Origin: Pseudoalteromonas sp. HM-SA03
Lineage (GTDB): Bacteria > Pseudomonadota > Gammaproteobacteria > Enterobacterales > Alteromonadaceae
Reading direction: 5' to 3'
DNA length: 52,737 nucleotides
Assembly (NCBI RefSeq): GCF_002289345.1
Contig: NZ_NSDG01000061.1
Coordinates: 5,830 to 58,566 of the forward strand
The translations under genes and the position numbers were made by a program. The notes under the pieces were generated by a model that did no database searches, was not told the DNA's origin, and saw only the letters and a list, made by a program, of their open reading frames with translations. Below are positions 17,164 to 25,896 of the stretch, one piece after another. The first letter of the stretch is position 1. Every line of letters starts with the position of its first letter.

Positions 17164-17321
17164 ATGAGAAGAGTTGTAATATTTAATAAGAAAAAGCATT
17201 TTTGTGGCCACGACCAGACGTTAACTCACTCAACCAAGAGATTGAGCAGATAGAGCAAGGTGGTTGGAAGGTGCGGTCTGTCACGGCTAACTGCGATTTT
17301 TTAGGTTATATTAGGACCTAG
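17164..17321 (+). pseudogene. small frameshifted gene upstream of the riboswitch
   Basis: GGAGG (17155-17159) precedes ATG 17164, giving MRRVVIFNKKKHF. Near 17200-17207 (a T5 run) the frame is lost, and the preceding-base frame continues WPRPDVNSLNQEIEQIEQGG, then WKVRSVTANCDFLGYIRT, to a TAG at 17321. The segment LNQEIEQIEQGGWKVRSVTA has the style of a small conserved family of marine gammaproteobacteria (helix, GW, beta strand). As read, the protein would stop at a TAG after 29 codons. One missing base explains it; a sequence error is possible. Confidence 0.5.
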
Positions 17322-17346
17322 TTCTTTTACAATTTTAATTTATGTG

Positions 17347-17372
17347 CCGTGAAGCTTGAATTAGCTTCACGG
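17347..17372 (+). terminator. perfect hairpin before the riboswitch
   Basis: CCGTGAAGCT (17347-17356), loop TGAATT, AGCTTCACGG (17363-17372): a perfect 10-bp stem. GCGTGCTAATTTTC follows, so the T-run is displaced. It could terminate the upstream frameshifted gene. Confidence 0.5.
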
Positions 17373-17390
17373 GCGTGCTAATTTTCTCTC

Positions 17391-17440
17391 GCTCTGGTGG
17401 ACGACCTCCAGAGCTTTCTTTTACTGGCGGGGACGACCCC
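17391..17440 (+). promoter_or_regulatory. guanidine-II (mini-ykkC) riboswitch
   Basis: Two hairpins, each with the ACGA loop diagnostic of the class. P1 spans 17391-17414: GCTCTGGTGG, ACGA (17401-17404), CCTCCAGAGC, one mismatch in the stem. P2 spans 17429-17440: GGGG, ACGA (17433-17436), CCCC. The linker is 14 bases. The Shine-Dalgarno GGAG (17446-17449) begins 5 bases after P2, so guanidinium binding, which promotes loop-loop pairing, would act on translation initiation of the SugE gene at 17455. Confidence 0.93.
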
Positions 17441-17454
17441 ATTTTGGAGTTGTC

Positions 17455-17775
17455 ATGAGCTGGTTGCTACTTGTTTTTGCAGGTTTATTGGAAGTCGTTT
17501 GGGCTATTGGTTTGAAATTTACCAACGGTTTTACGAAGCCTGTTCCCTCAATTATTACTTTAGTGGCGATGGCCGCAAGTTTCTACTTTCTCAGTGTTGC
17601 ACTACGAACTTTACCGCTTAGCGTTGCTTATTCTGTCTGGGTTGGGATTGGTATGCTAGGGTCGATTATTGTTGGCTTTGTCTATTTTAAAGAGCCGTTG
17701 TCATCACTTAAGCTACTCAGTTTGCTGTTGATAGTGATCGGGATTATTGGTCTAAAATTATCCTCTCAGGGTTAA
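17455..17775 (+). CDS. sugE: guanidinium exporter SugE/Gdx (SMR family)
   Basis: A 106-residue protein with four membrane helices. The first helix carries Glu13 ([20 protein letters not shown]), the proton/guanidinium-coupling residue of the family, followed by [20 protein letters not shown] and KEPLSS. It functions as an antiparallel dimer exporting guanidinium in exchange for protons. The upstream guanidine-II riboswitch supports the Gdx over the QAC-type subgroup. A longer in-frame start in another frame was rejected. ATG 17455 has GGAG 6 bases upstream. Confidence 0.95.
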   Translation: MSWLLLVFAGLLEVVWAIGLKFTNGFTKPVPSIITLVAMAASFYFLSVALRTLPLSVAYSVWVGIGMLGSIIVGFVYFKEPLSSLKLLSLLLIVIGIIGLKLSSQG

Positions 17776-17839
17776 ATTACAGCTATAGTTAATCGGCGCT
17801 TAGGTTAGATAATTCCACTTCAGATGAAAAGGAAATTCG

Positions 17840-20098
17840 ATGACGATTGAACTGAATATGACGGGCTTACAAACGCTTGTCGAGACTACCCTCACACCAC
17901 TTAAAGACTATCATGGTGATTTGTTACCTTGGCGCGGGGAAATGGTAGAAAGCCATAGCTTCGCATTGGAGGGGATAATCGCAAGTGTTACTGGTGACGC
18001 TAAGGTAGAGCTCATAAACGCGAGCACTGTCATCAATGAAGACGGTATTATTGGTGAGCAAAAAGAGGTTAATGCAGATCTCGAACCTACCACAACACTT
18101 ACCTATAGTGATGAGGTGTGCTGGATAAAATACAGCACACAGATTGATTTTGATCTCACCGATGCCTCCAAAGCGGGGCTGCTTGGCATCAATACAGATG
18201 GGCAGGCACAATGTAAACTAGCAGCCTACCTTTGCCATCAACCACATGAAGCTGTGGGTCTTGCCTTAGGCCGCGACCTTGCGACTATGCCAGTTATTTT
18301 CGATGTTGAGGATGTTAAGTCACTTGCACCTAACAATGCATTAATGATGGAAACGGCAGGGGCGTTAACGGTGAGCGCCAATTTTAGGTGGTCAGATATA
18401 ATCGCGCAAAATCTCGATATGTTTAGCCGCTGGTTGGACCAAGGAGAATTACTTGATGTTAACCTTGATTCGGCTTTGAATGCGGACCTTAATATCGAGA
18501 TCCGTGGTGGCTTTCGTGTTGTCTTTTCTAAACGCTTGGATAAACCACACCATACTTTCCTCGCAATTAAAAAATCGACATTGTCGAATACCGCTTTAAC
18601 CATCACTGGGGGAGTGAACGCCAAGTTTGCCGACCAAGCCGGATTTAAGCAAGCTTATTCGAGTATTTTGACGGGGATATTTAATGCACCTTTGGATAAG
18701 GTGGAAGAAGTCCTTTCGCTTGTCGCAACAGACTCTCCCGATGAAGCACAAAACGACTTGATCTTAGGGTTAAAAGATCGCTTACAGCTTGATCCACTAA
18801 CAGACGGTTTAGAACGACTTCAGAGCGAGCTGCTGACCATTAAAAAAACGGTGCTAGCAAATATTGAAACGGCTGCAAAGTTAAAAGCCGAGCTAAGTGT
18901 TAAGTTTGAATATACGCGTTTATCCAGTCATCAATCGCTGCTTGAAGCGAAATTAACTACCAAAGGCCTAGAGCAGGTGCATCTTGATGCGTTATTTGGG
19001 CGGGTTGGTACTATCACTCAGCCTAGTTACCAAGATGAAATCGAGATAGAGCGCTTCTTCTTTCAAACCAGTACTGAAATCAAGCAAGCCTATGGGTTCA
19101 ATTTAGGCTTTGGTGCTTGGTCGGCCATGAGCCGTAACAGCTATTCATTTAAATCCATTGAAACGAGAGACAAGCTAAATAGAGTGCAACTTGCTACGCT
19201 TGGAATGCGTGGTTATCAAGATGATATTAATGGCGATAAACGTCATTACTATCTCAGCTTTGATGCTCAGATGGTGGCCTTTTCAACATCAACGCCGCCT
19301 AAGCTAAACGAGTTTACGTTGGGTCTGACGCTCGTACATAAACAGCAAGAGGCGAGTGTGACCAGTAACGAGCTGGACCACTTGGTCGATGATTTATCGG
19401 TATGGGGTATGATCCCAGAGTTTGACTCTGAGGATACAAAACACCGATTGAGCGAGATACTCAAAGATGCCGATAATGTGCGAATCGTTAAGTCCTTACA
19501 CCTTGACCATGACGCGTTTGTTCAGCTACTACCTTTATTAGGTCAGTTTGATAGTCGAAGACTGGCCATCTCGCTTGCCGCTGCATTACCCATTAATCAC
19601 AAGATACTTCCTGAGCGGGCAACTATAGAAAATCGAGTGAAATTATACGATGCGATTTTTGGGGCATTGTTAAATTCGCAACTTAACACTCACAACGAAG
19701 TGGCTCTGGCGACATATCAATATCTCAAAGCAAAGGGATGTCGAAAACTTGCACGTAAAGAGCGGGATTGGCGCAGGCTAGGTGCGAGTAAATTCCAAAC
19801 CCTTGCAGGAATAGTCGAGTTGCATCCGCGGATTTTGCACGACATTAAAAACCTATGCGATGGTTTTGCACAACTTAACCTCGCTTATCACCAAGAAGGG
19901 GATTATTCTGTGCTTGAAAAAGCATTTAATCTTTTTGATGACATGGGCGAACATGGATTTTATAACCGCTTTTTCGCTCATTATGTATTGCAATGTACGC
20001 GCACTTTTCCTCAGGCACAAAATGGTACCAAAGTGACGGTGAAGCTAGAGTTTGTTAAAGACGGTAAAGAAATTGATGTGCTTTGGGGCAAACGTTAG
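17840..20098 (+). CDS. large hypothetical protein (752 residues)
   Basis: A long soluble protein with no signal peptide or membrane segment, starting at an ATG with GGAAATTCG upstream. The centre carries two helical stretches of coiled-coil type (residues 310-360, for example QSELLTIKKTVLANIETAAK). The N-terminal third is beta-rich with an MTIELNMTGLQTLVET opening. FNLGFGAWSAMSRNSYSFKS and a helical C-terminal third (ATYQYLKAKGCRKLARKERD) follow. No enzyme motif was recognised. It is followed at 2 bases by a small membrane protein, so the two probably form an operon. Function unknown; a large structural or effector-like role is guesswork. Confidence 0.8.
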   Translation: MTIELNMTGLQTLVETTLTPLKDYHGDLLPWRGEMVESHSFALEGIIASVTGDAKVELINASTVINEDGIIGEQKEVNADLEPTTTLTYSDEVCWIKYSTQIDFDLTDASKAGLLGINTDGQAQCKLAAYLCHQPHEAVGLALGRDLATMPVIFDVEDVKSLAPNNALMMETAGALTVSANFRWSDIIAQNLDMFSRWLDQGELLDVNLDSALNADLNIEIRGGFRVVFSKRLDKPHHTFLAIKKSTLSNTALTITGGVNAKFADQAGFKQAYSSILTGIFNAPLDKVEEVLSLVATDSPDEAQNDLILGLKDRLQLDPLTDGLERLQSELLTIKKTVLANIETAAKLKAELSVKFEYTRLSSHQSLLEAKLTTKGLEQVHLDALFGRVGTITQPSYQDEIEIERFFFQTSTEIKQAYGFNLGFGAWSAMSRNSYSFKSIETRDKLNRVQLATLGMRGYQDDINGDKRHYYLSFDAQMVAFSTSTPPKLNEFTLGLTLVHKQQEASVTSNELDHLVDDLSVWGMIPEFDSEDTKHRLSEILKDADNVRIVKSLHLDHDAFVQLLPLLGQFDSRRLAISLAAALPINHKILPERATIENRVKLYDAIFGALLNSQLNTHNEVALATYQYLKAKGCRKLARKERDWRRLGASKFQTLAGIVELHPRILHDIKNLCDGFAQLNLAYHQEGDYSVLEKAFNLFDDMGEHGFYNRFFAHYVLQCTRTFPQAQNGTKVTVKLEFVKDGKEIDVLWGKR

Positions 20099-20099
20099 C

Positions 20100-20507
20100 A
20101 TGCCACTTTGTGTCTCAGAGCGCCCTGTTCCCAAGTTGTTTACGTTATATATAAAACCGAAATTTGGAGGCAAAGGTAAATTGGATTACTTACGATGGAT
20201 AAGGAATAATTTCACGAAAATCGAGCTGATAGACGATCAGATATTGCATGAGGTAATTACAGCAGCGAAAGCAGATTCGGCAACCTTAAATGAGCTGTTC
20301 AAAGTGCTTGGTGTATTGTTTATTGTAGTACCGTTTAACGTCTACCTTGCCGTTTCTGGGTTATTGTCTTACGACAATTTGTCCTTTTGGTTAGTGATGC
20401 TTATCACCGCTATGATAGGAGTGGGAGTCTCTTTATATATTGAACAGGAAATTATAAAAAGAAAGATCGCACAGTCGATCTCAAAGCTAAAATTAGCTGG
20501 TGATTAA
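20100..20507 (+). CDS. small two-helix membrane protein
   Basis: A 135-residue protein. ATG 20100 begins 1 base after the previous gene's TAG, indicating coupling. Hydrophobic segments at about residues 70-92 (LGVLFIVVPFNVYLAVSGLL) and 98-118 (LSFWLVMLITAMIGVGVSLY) form a helical hairpin, with charged ends (IEQEIIKRKIAQS). The N-terminal 60 residues are soluble. Linked by position to the 752-residue protein; both may act together at the membrane. Confidence 0.7.
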   Translation: MPLCVSERPVPKLFTLYIKPKFGGKGKLDYLRWIRNNFTKIELIDDQILHEVITAAKADSATLNELFKVLGVLFIVVPFNVYLAVSGLLSYDNLSFWLVMLITAMIGVGVSLYIEQEIIKRKIAQSISKLKLAGD

Positions 20508-20686
20508 CCACTTTGTTTTCTATAGGTCGTCGCTTAATTTTCTCTTCAGTTTCGCTACTGCATCATGTTGGCAATCTAAGCCCATATACAAGTAACACAT
20601 TGTAATTGTGGGTAACTTTTATTTGCTGGACTTACGGTCGGTTAGATAAAACGAGATCAGTCCATGTAAAGGCGGTTTGTATCCAT

Positions 20687-21154
20687 ATGAATGATTTAGT
20701 TACTGACAAAGTACGGTTTACTTTTAAAAACCATCCTCAAGGATGTGCTGAAGAATTTATTATTGCTATGGCAGTAGGCGATAACATTTATCAGATAAAA
20801 GGTGCACCGCTTTTTGCTTTTGGTGTTAACTATGACGACCACGTTTTGGTTGCACCAGATACCGAAGGTTCTTTAGAAGTTATCGATATAGTGGCTCGAA
20901 GTGAGTATCACTCTTTGCGGATCCGCTTTACAAACGAGTTAGAAAGTGCCAAAAACATAGAGCTACTTCAAGAGCTTACCCTATCTGGTGTGGAGAGCGA
21001 GCAATTTGATCATGGGTGCTTTGCGTTGACGGTTTCACCGCAAAGAGAATACGAATCTTTTATCGATATCCTGCATTATTATCAGGAGCTTGGAGTATTG
21101 AAGTATGAACTTACCGGCGAGCCCCACGATAACTTCGATAGTAAAAATGCCTAA
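20687..21154 (+). CDS. DUF4265-like protein
   Basis: A 155-residue soluble protein. The sequence follows the DUF4265 pattern: an opening strand RFTFKNHPQGCAEEFIIAMA, then GDNIYQIKGAPLFAFGVNYD (the family's N-x-PFFa-g-v-syGD segment), DHVLVAPDTEGSLEVIDIVA and HSLRIRFTN. Function of the family is unknown. ATG 20687 was preferred over an in-frame start at 20606, which begins in a stretch without protein-like composition; neither has a strong ribosome-binding site. Confidence 0.65.
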   Translation: MNDLVTDKVRFTFKNHPQGCAEEFIIAMAVGDNIYQIKGAPLFAFGVNYDDHVLVAPDTEGSLEVIDIVARSEYHSLRIRFTNELESAKNIELLQELTLSGVESEQFDHGCFALTVSPQREYESFIDILHYYQELGVLKYELTGEPHDNFDSKNA

Positions 21155-21293
21155 CTACGAGACACCTAACTAATGCTTCATAAATTCAGTGGTTTAGTGT
21201 TCAGTTTTGTGTTTCACTTGGAACTTCAATGGGCACGGTAATTAGCTATCGTACTTAATTTAGATAATTGCGAAATACTAAGGAAACACAAGG

Positions 21294-21674
21294 ATGGCTG
21301 TCAATTTTGTTGGAGGATGTTTATGTGGACAGATCCGTTTTACTGCAACCGGAGTACCTCATAACCCCCATACCTGCTCATGTAAAATATGCCAAAGACA
21401 TAGCGGTGCACTAACCGTTGCTTGGGTAGAGTTCGCAAGTGAAGAGGTAAGCTGGGATGGGCCTGGCGGTGCTCCTAAGGTGTGGCGTTCATCGGATTAT
21501 TCATCGCGCGCTTTTTGCCCTGAGTGTGGTAGCACATTAGGTGCAATAGATGACGCACCTGTCATTGCATTAGTGCTCGGCGTTTTTGATGCTAATAGTC
21601 GTAAAACCCTAGAACCCAAATCCCATTCTTATATTTCAAGAAGGCCAAAATGGTGGTGTATAGGATGCAATTAG
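21294..21674 (+). CDS. GFA-family zinc protein
   Basis: A 126-residue protein with the complete Cys set of the glutathione-dependent formaldehyde-activating (GFA/CENP-V) fold: GGCLCGQIRF (Cys9, Cys11), TCSCKICQRHSG (Cys28, Cys30, Cys33) and FCPECGS (Cys75, Cys78). These bind zinc. Most family members have no proven substrate, and formaldehyde activation is questioned for many. A second member is at 42973. AAGG precedes the ATG (ACAAGGATG). Confidence 0.92.
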   Translation: MAVNFVGGCLCGQIRFTATGVPHNPHTCSCKICQRHSGALTVAWVEFASEEVSWDGPGGAPKVWRSSDYSSRAFCPECGSTLGAIDDAPVIALVLGVFDANSRKTLEPKSHSYISRRPKWWCIGCN

Positions 21675-21699
21675 TCTCTGTGCTGTATGTGAGTAAATT

Positions 21700-22329
21700 A
21701 TGACTTATTATGCTATCGAAGATGCGTCGTGGCCTGAGATCCTAACGCTACAAAATCAGGCGTATCATGATGTTGCGCCGGAAACTGTGGATATCCTAAA
21801 AAGTAAATGGATACGCTCGCCAAAAAGTTGTTTTGTTTTTAAACAGCATCGAGCCGTGGATGCCTATTTACTGGCGCACCCTTGGTACGATGAAAAACCG
21901 CCGAGTCTGTTTACATTATACCAATCTACCTAAATACTTGCTCAATTTGAAGGAGCAAATCTGACGCTAACTGTGTTAAAAACTTCTTATTTAGAACAAC
22001 TAAATAGCAAAATTTTTGCCTTGTTATCGACAAGATTTTCTTGCCTCAAAATAGAGCACTTAATTCAGCAAATTGGTATTACTTCCTGAACAACCGGCTA
22101 GTTCGTCGTTGTTTCTACATGACCTAGTTGTTTCACAAGCCTTATCAGGGCAGGGGATTGGTGCCTTGATGATTAAACGCTTAGTTGAGTTGGCGACCCA
22201 AATGGGGTACTGTCGCATTCGACTCGTGGCTGTTCAAAATAGCGTAGGGTTTTGGTTGATGTTCCAAAGCCAATTAAGGTATGCAAAAGTTATGGTGAAG
22301 ATGCGCAGCTGATGGAAATGAAAGTGTAA
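21700..22329 (+). pseudogene. GNAT acetyltransferase gene broken by a family B element
   Basis: The first part (21700-21918) encodes MTYYAIEDASWPEILTLQNQ through KPPSLFTL. After the 160-bp element the frame resumes at 22079 as LLPEQPASSSLFLHDLVVSQ, then GQGIGALMIKRL, exactly continuing a single GNAT with acetyl-CoA loop QALSGQGIGAL. Joining across one TTA restores the frame to residue VGFW. A second lesion near 22256-22270 changes frame again: the true tail PIKVCKSYGEDAQLMEMKV to the TAA at 22329 is in another frame. The gene is therefore dead. Confidence 0.9.
21916..22081. repeat. family B miniature inverted-repeat element, copy 1 (with target duplication)
   Basis: The element is 21919-22078 (160 bp) flanked by TTA at 21916-21918 and 22079-22081. 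Termini are TACCAATCTAC on the left and TACCAATTTGC on the right read inward, imperfect inverted repeats; the GTGCTC/TTGCTC inner part also pairs. Insertion joins to the codon TTA of a GNAT gene. The 3-bp target of type TNA is reminiscent of some IS5-family groups, but the parent element is not seen here. Confidence 0.85.
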
Positions 22330-22381
22330 GGTGCGCCAGCTAAGCTTGGAAGTCATGAAAGTAGCCATACGGTAATCTAAG

Positions 22382-22801
22382 ATGATTAAAAAAAGAGTAA
22401 TTATATTCTCGCTGCTGTTTGCATCTAGTCACGGCAGTGCCGATGAATTAAAGCCATTCACAAGCGATGGTTGCAGTGTATTTCCTGATGGTACTTTGTC
22501 GCAAAATGAACTGTGGTTAAGTTGTTGCACGGCACACGACCTTGCCTACTGGAAAGGTGGTACCGCTATAGAGCGCGAAAATGCCGACATTGCCTTGCAA
22601 AAATGTGTTGCTGCGGTAGGTCAAGAAGAAGTGGCAACCTTGATGTTAGTGGGGGTGCGACTTGGTGGGCTTCCTTATTTACCTACGCCATTTCGTTGGG
22701 GGTACGGGTGGTCTTATCCTAGACGTTACGCCGAATTGACCGCTGAAGAGATAGAGCAAGTAAATAAGCACATGGCAAAACTAGCATTAGACAAAAAATA
22801 A
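22382..22801 (+). CDS. secreted protein with phospholipase A2-like CCxxHD motif
   Basis: A 139-residue protein with a signal peptide ending near residue 20 (GSA-DELK). The mature part has DGCSVFPDG (Cys31) and WLSCCTAHDLAYWKGGT, with Cys48, Cys49, His52 and Asp53. The CCxxHD pattern is the active-site helix of the phospholipase A2 fold; no clear Ca-binding YGCYCG loop is seen. A third Cys (about 75) is in LQKCVAAVGQEE. It might be an esterase, lipase-like factor or inactive relative. The ribosome-binding site is weak. Confidence 0.65.
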   Translation: MIKKRVIIFSLLFASSHGSADELKPFTSDGCSVFPDGTLSQNELWLSCCTAHDLAYWKGGTAIERENADIALQKCVAAVGQEEVATLMLVGVRLGGLPYLPTPFRWGYGWSYPRRYAELTAEEIEQVNKHMAKLALDKK

Positions 22802-23031
22802 ATTGACGCAAAGTCAAATTCTGTATATTTTCTCCGCGATGTTTCAATGAGGGCCATACAGTCAACTCGTCAACCCAATATTAGGCAGATCCTCACACGC
22901 ATTAAGTGCCTGTGATTTTAACCTTTTGTTCTGAATTTGGGAAACGGACAAGACTGCATCAACCGCTGTTTACAGCCGATGTTGCGTCCCTTTTTTCCGC
23001 TGCTCAAATTCCTTTGATTTGGGAAATTCGC

Positions 23032-24414
23032 ATGGCTGAGCCAAGTGCAATTAGCATCATTCCTCCAGTCGTCGTATTGACACTTGCAATTATCTTACGT
23101 CGTCCAATCTTGTCCCTTGTTTTAGGGGCGCTTGTAGGACTCACATTGTTAGACCCTGCCACCGTATTGGCAAATTTTGCTGATGCTTCGCTAAAAGTGA
23201 TGGGCGATGAAACCATCGGCTGGCTTATTCTGGTATGTGGTACGTTTGGTGCCTTGATAGCGCTGCTAGTGCATACGGGCGGTGCCTTAGCATTTGGCCG
23301 CAATGCACTGAAAATGGCAAAAGGGCCAAAGTCGTCTTTGCTTATGACTTATTTTTTGGGTGTGATCATTTTTATTGATGACTATCTTAATGCGCTGACG
23401 GTTGGTGAGACGATGCGTCGTGTTACCGATAAGTTTAAGATTTCTAGGGAAATGCTTGCCTATGTAGTGGATTCAACCGCTGCGCCTATCTGTGTTTTAG
23501 TACCGCTTTCGACTTGGGCGGTGTTCTTCGGCGGTTTGTTGGTTGATAACGGTGTCGCGGGTGAAGGACAGGGGATCAGCACGTATATTCAGGCCATTCC
23601 TTACATGCTGTATGCTTGGGTGGCTGTAATTATGGTGCCAATGGTGATATTTGGTATTGTTCCACTATTCGGCCCAATGAAAAAAGCAGAGCTTGCAGCT
23701 AAACAAGGACAGCCTGCGCTTGAGCAGGTTGACTTGGAAGAAGTACATACGCCGGATCACTATGCTGCAAAAGCCATTGAGCAGGAATTTGAACAAGCCG
23801 ACACGCAAGGCAAGCTGGTTAACTTTTTGGTGCCCATTGGTTTGTTGGTGGCGTTTACGGTGTATTTTGACATTGATGTATGGAAAGGCTTGTTAGCGAC
23901 TTTGGCTGTGACTATCCCATTTTATATGGTGCAAAGGTTGATGCCGCTTGCAGACATGCTTGAGCAAATGATCAATGGTTTTAAATGCATGCTACCCGCG
24001 ATAGGAACGGTTATCGCCGCATTTATCTTTAAGGATGTGTGCGATCAGCTGCTATTGCCACAATATGTGATAAATGCGCTGAGTCCTTATATGACGGCCG
24101 GTTTGCTGCCTGCGATGGTGTTTTTATCTATGGCTATTTTGGCCTTTGCAACAGGCTCTAGTTGGGGAATTTTCGCTGTGACTATTCCTATCGTGATGCC
24201 ATTGGCCGTTGCTGTAGATGCTAATATTCCTCTGGTGATAGGTGCATTGTTGTCGGCATCATCATTTGGTAGTCAAGCGTGTTTCTACTCGGATTCTACA
24301 GTATTGGCAGCTCAAGGCTCAGATTGTAACTTAGTCAGTCACGCCATCACTCAGCTACCTTATGCGTTGATTGCGGCTGCTATCGCCTTTGTTGGCTTCT
24401 TGTTCATTGCATAA
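23032..24414 (+). CDS. NhaC-family Na+/H+ antiporter
   Basis: A 460-residue polytopic protein with about 11 membrane segments. ATG 23032 was chosen: GGGAAATTCG precedes it, and upstream in-frame starts lie in a non-hydrophobic stretch. Family landmarks: FIDDYLNALTVGETMRRVTD (about 110-130), STAAPICVLVPLSTWAVFFG, and the late TGSSWGIFAVTIPIVMP with FGSQACFYSDSTVLA. It exchanges Na+ or a coupled small organic acid for protons; some NhaC members carry malate/lactate. It is monocistronic. Confidence 0.9.
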   Translation: MAEPSAISIIPPVVVLTLAIILRRPILSLVLGALVGLTLLDPATVLANFADASLKVMGDETIGWLILVCGTFGALIALLVHTGGALAFGRNALKMAKGPKSSLLMTYFLGVIIFIDDYLNALTVGETMRRVTDKFKISREMLAYVVDSTAAPICVLVPLSTWAVFFGGLLVDNGVAGEGQGISTYIQAIPYMLYAWVAVIMVPMVIFGIVPLFGPMKKAELAAKQGQPALEQVDLEEVHTPDHYAAKAIEQEFEQADTQGKLVNFLVPIGLLVAFTVYFDIDVWKGLLATLAVTIPFYMVQRLMPLADMLEQMINGFKCMLPAIGTVIAAFIFKDVCDQLLLPQYVINALSPYMTAGLLPAMVFLSMAILAFATGSSWGIFAVTIPIVMPLAVAVDANIPLVIGALLSASSFGSQACFYSDSTVLAAQGSDCNLVSHAITQLPYALIAAAIAFVGFLFIA

Positions 24415-24431
24415 TCGCAAGTAAGTTTTTG

Positions 24432-24450
24432 GGGTTAGTTTTGCTAACCC
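24432..24450 (+). terminator. hairpin after the antiporter gene
   Basis: GGGTTAG (24432-24438), loop TTTTG, CTAACCC (24444-24450), 17 bp after the stop. Only TTC follows, so the terminator is weak on this strand. Confidence 0.45.
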
Positions 24451-24537
24451 TTCGAAGCTAACTTTCTAAAATACATTACTCTATTGCTCAAGTCTTGCTA
24501 GGCTATATAATCAGATTCTCAAAGTGTAAGGATAGCA

Positions 24538-25884
24538 ATGTTCACACCTCGCAAGTTGGCCGAAAATTATCGCGAACTGATAAGTAGTATCGGTTTCTAC
24601 CCCTCTTTACTTGCAGTTGCATTTTTTATTTTCGCGCTCATAACCACGGCACTTGAATATGCAGCTCCTATCAGCAACTTTAAGGAGCTTATAGCGATTG
24701 TACTGGTCGACAGTGAAGAGAACGCACGAACCATCTTAAGCACGCTCGTGGGTAGTATCATCTCATTGACGGTATTTAGTTTTTCAATGGTGATGATTGT
24801 GCTGAATAATGCCAGCGCTGGGTTGTCACCTAGAGTGCTGCCGGGTCTTATCACCAGAAAGTCACACCAGCTGGTATTGGGGTTTTATCTCGGCAGTATC
24901 ATTTATGCCATCATTATGCTGATAAACATTCGTGGTGTGGGCAATGGTGAAACTGGGATCCCGGCGTTAGGGGTTTTATTTTCGCTGGTGTTTGGACTGA
25001 TCTCATTAGGCTTTTTTGTATTTTTTATCCATTCAATCTCCCGCGCCATACAGGTCGATAATGTGCTAAATGACCTGTTTAACAACACCAAAAATGAGAT
25101 GAAGAATATTATCACCAAACAGCAAGAGCAGCCTTTTGATAACTTTCCCGACTTCTCGAGTTGGCATAACCTACCCAGCACAGAAGAGGGATATTTTAAG
25201 GGAGTATACAGTGACAAACTGTGCGGGTTGTGCGAGCAACATGACTTAAAAATATATATTGCAGTTAAACAAGGGTTTTTTACCGTTAGAGGCTATCCAT
25301 TTCTTAAGTGTAATAAGGATCTTAGTGAAGATGAGGCGCTACAGGATGCGTTACTTAGCTGTTTTATTTTTTATGTTGAAGAGTACATCAGCGACCATTA
25401 TCGCTATGGCTTAACACAAATCTCGGAGATTGCAGTGAAGGCCATGAGCCCAGGGATTAATGACCCCGGTACTGCGGTAAAGGCGATTGATATGCTGAGT
25501 ATTTTACTTATCCAGCGTTTGGATATTTGCGATGTGAACTACTCCTTTAAACACGCTAAAAATGAGCCGCTTTTATATATTCACGAAGCGTCTTTTGATG
25601 AATTACTGCATGATAATTTTACTCCGATAAGAAACTATGCAAAGACCGATGGCTATGTCATGGTTAATGTGTTGGAAGCGTTTAAAAATATACTGTTTCG
25701 CTCAAGTGCGGATCAACAAGCGACGGCAAGTTTGTTTAATTACCTAGAGGCCATCATCGACGATGTGCGCAATACCATCACTAACCCATTTGACCGTCAA
25801 CGGATCATTGAAATGCTCGAGGCTATTGAGAAAATTAATGGCGACAAAGGAGAAGCGCTTATTACTCAATTTACACGAGAATAA
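24538..25884 (+). CDS. DUF2254 membrane protein
   Basis: A 448-residue protein. The N-terminal 170 residues hold four membrane helices (around 17-40, 70-92, 110-140, 145-170), including STLVGSIISLTVFSFSMVMI. A cytosolic domain follows with the family motif RYGLTQISEIAVKAMSPGIN and DPGTAVKAID (around 290-320). DUF2254 proteins are widespread and uncharacterised. AAGGATAGCA precedes the ATG. Its neighbour on the right is convergent. Confidence 0.88.
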   Translation: MFTPRKLAENYRELISSIGFYPSLLAVAFFIFALITTALEYAAPISNFKELIAIVLVDSEENARTILSTLVGSIISLTVFSFSMVMIVLNNASAGLSPRVLPGLITRKSHQLVLGFYLGSIIYAIIMLINIRGVGNGETGIPALGVLFSLVFGLISLGFFVFFIHSISRAIQVDNVLNDLFNNTKNEMKNIITKQQEQPFDNFPDFSSWHNLPSTEEGYFKGVYSDKLCGLCEQHDLKIYIAVKQGFFTVRGYPFLKCNKDLSEDEALQDALLSCFIFYVEEYISDHYRYGLTQISEIAVKAMSPGINDPGTAVKAIDMLSILLIQRLDICDVNYSFKHAKNEPLLYIHEASFDELLHDNFTPIRNYAKTDGYVMVNVLEAFKNILFRSSADQQATASLFNYLEAIIDDVRNTITNPFDRQRIIEMLEAIEKINGDKGEALITQFTRE

Positions 25885-25896
25885 GCGCGAACTTTT

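Noticed and set aside
22802..23031. Possible riboswitch or attenuator leader of the NhaC gene
   Set aside because: No conserved riboswitch core (lysine, Na+ or yybP type) could be recognised in the leader.
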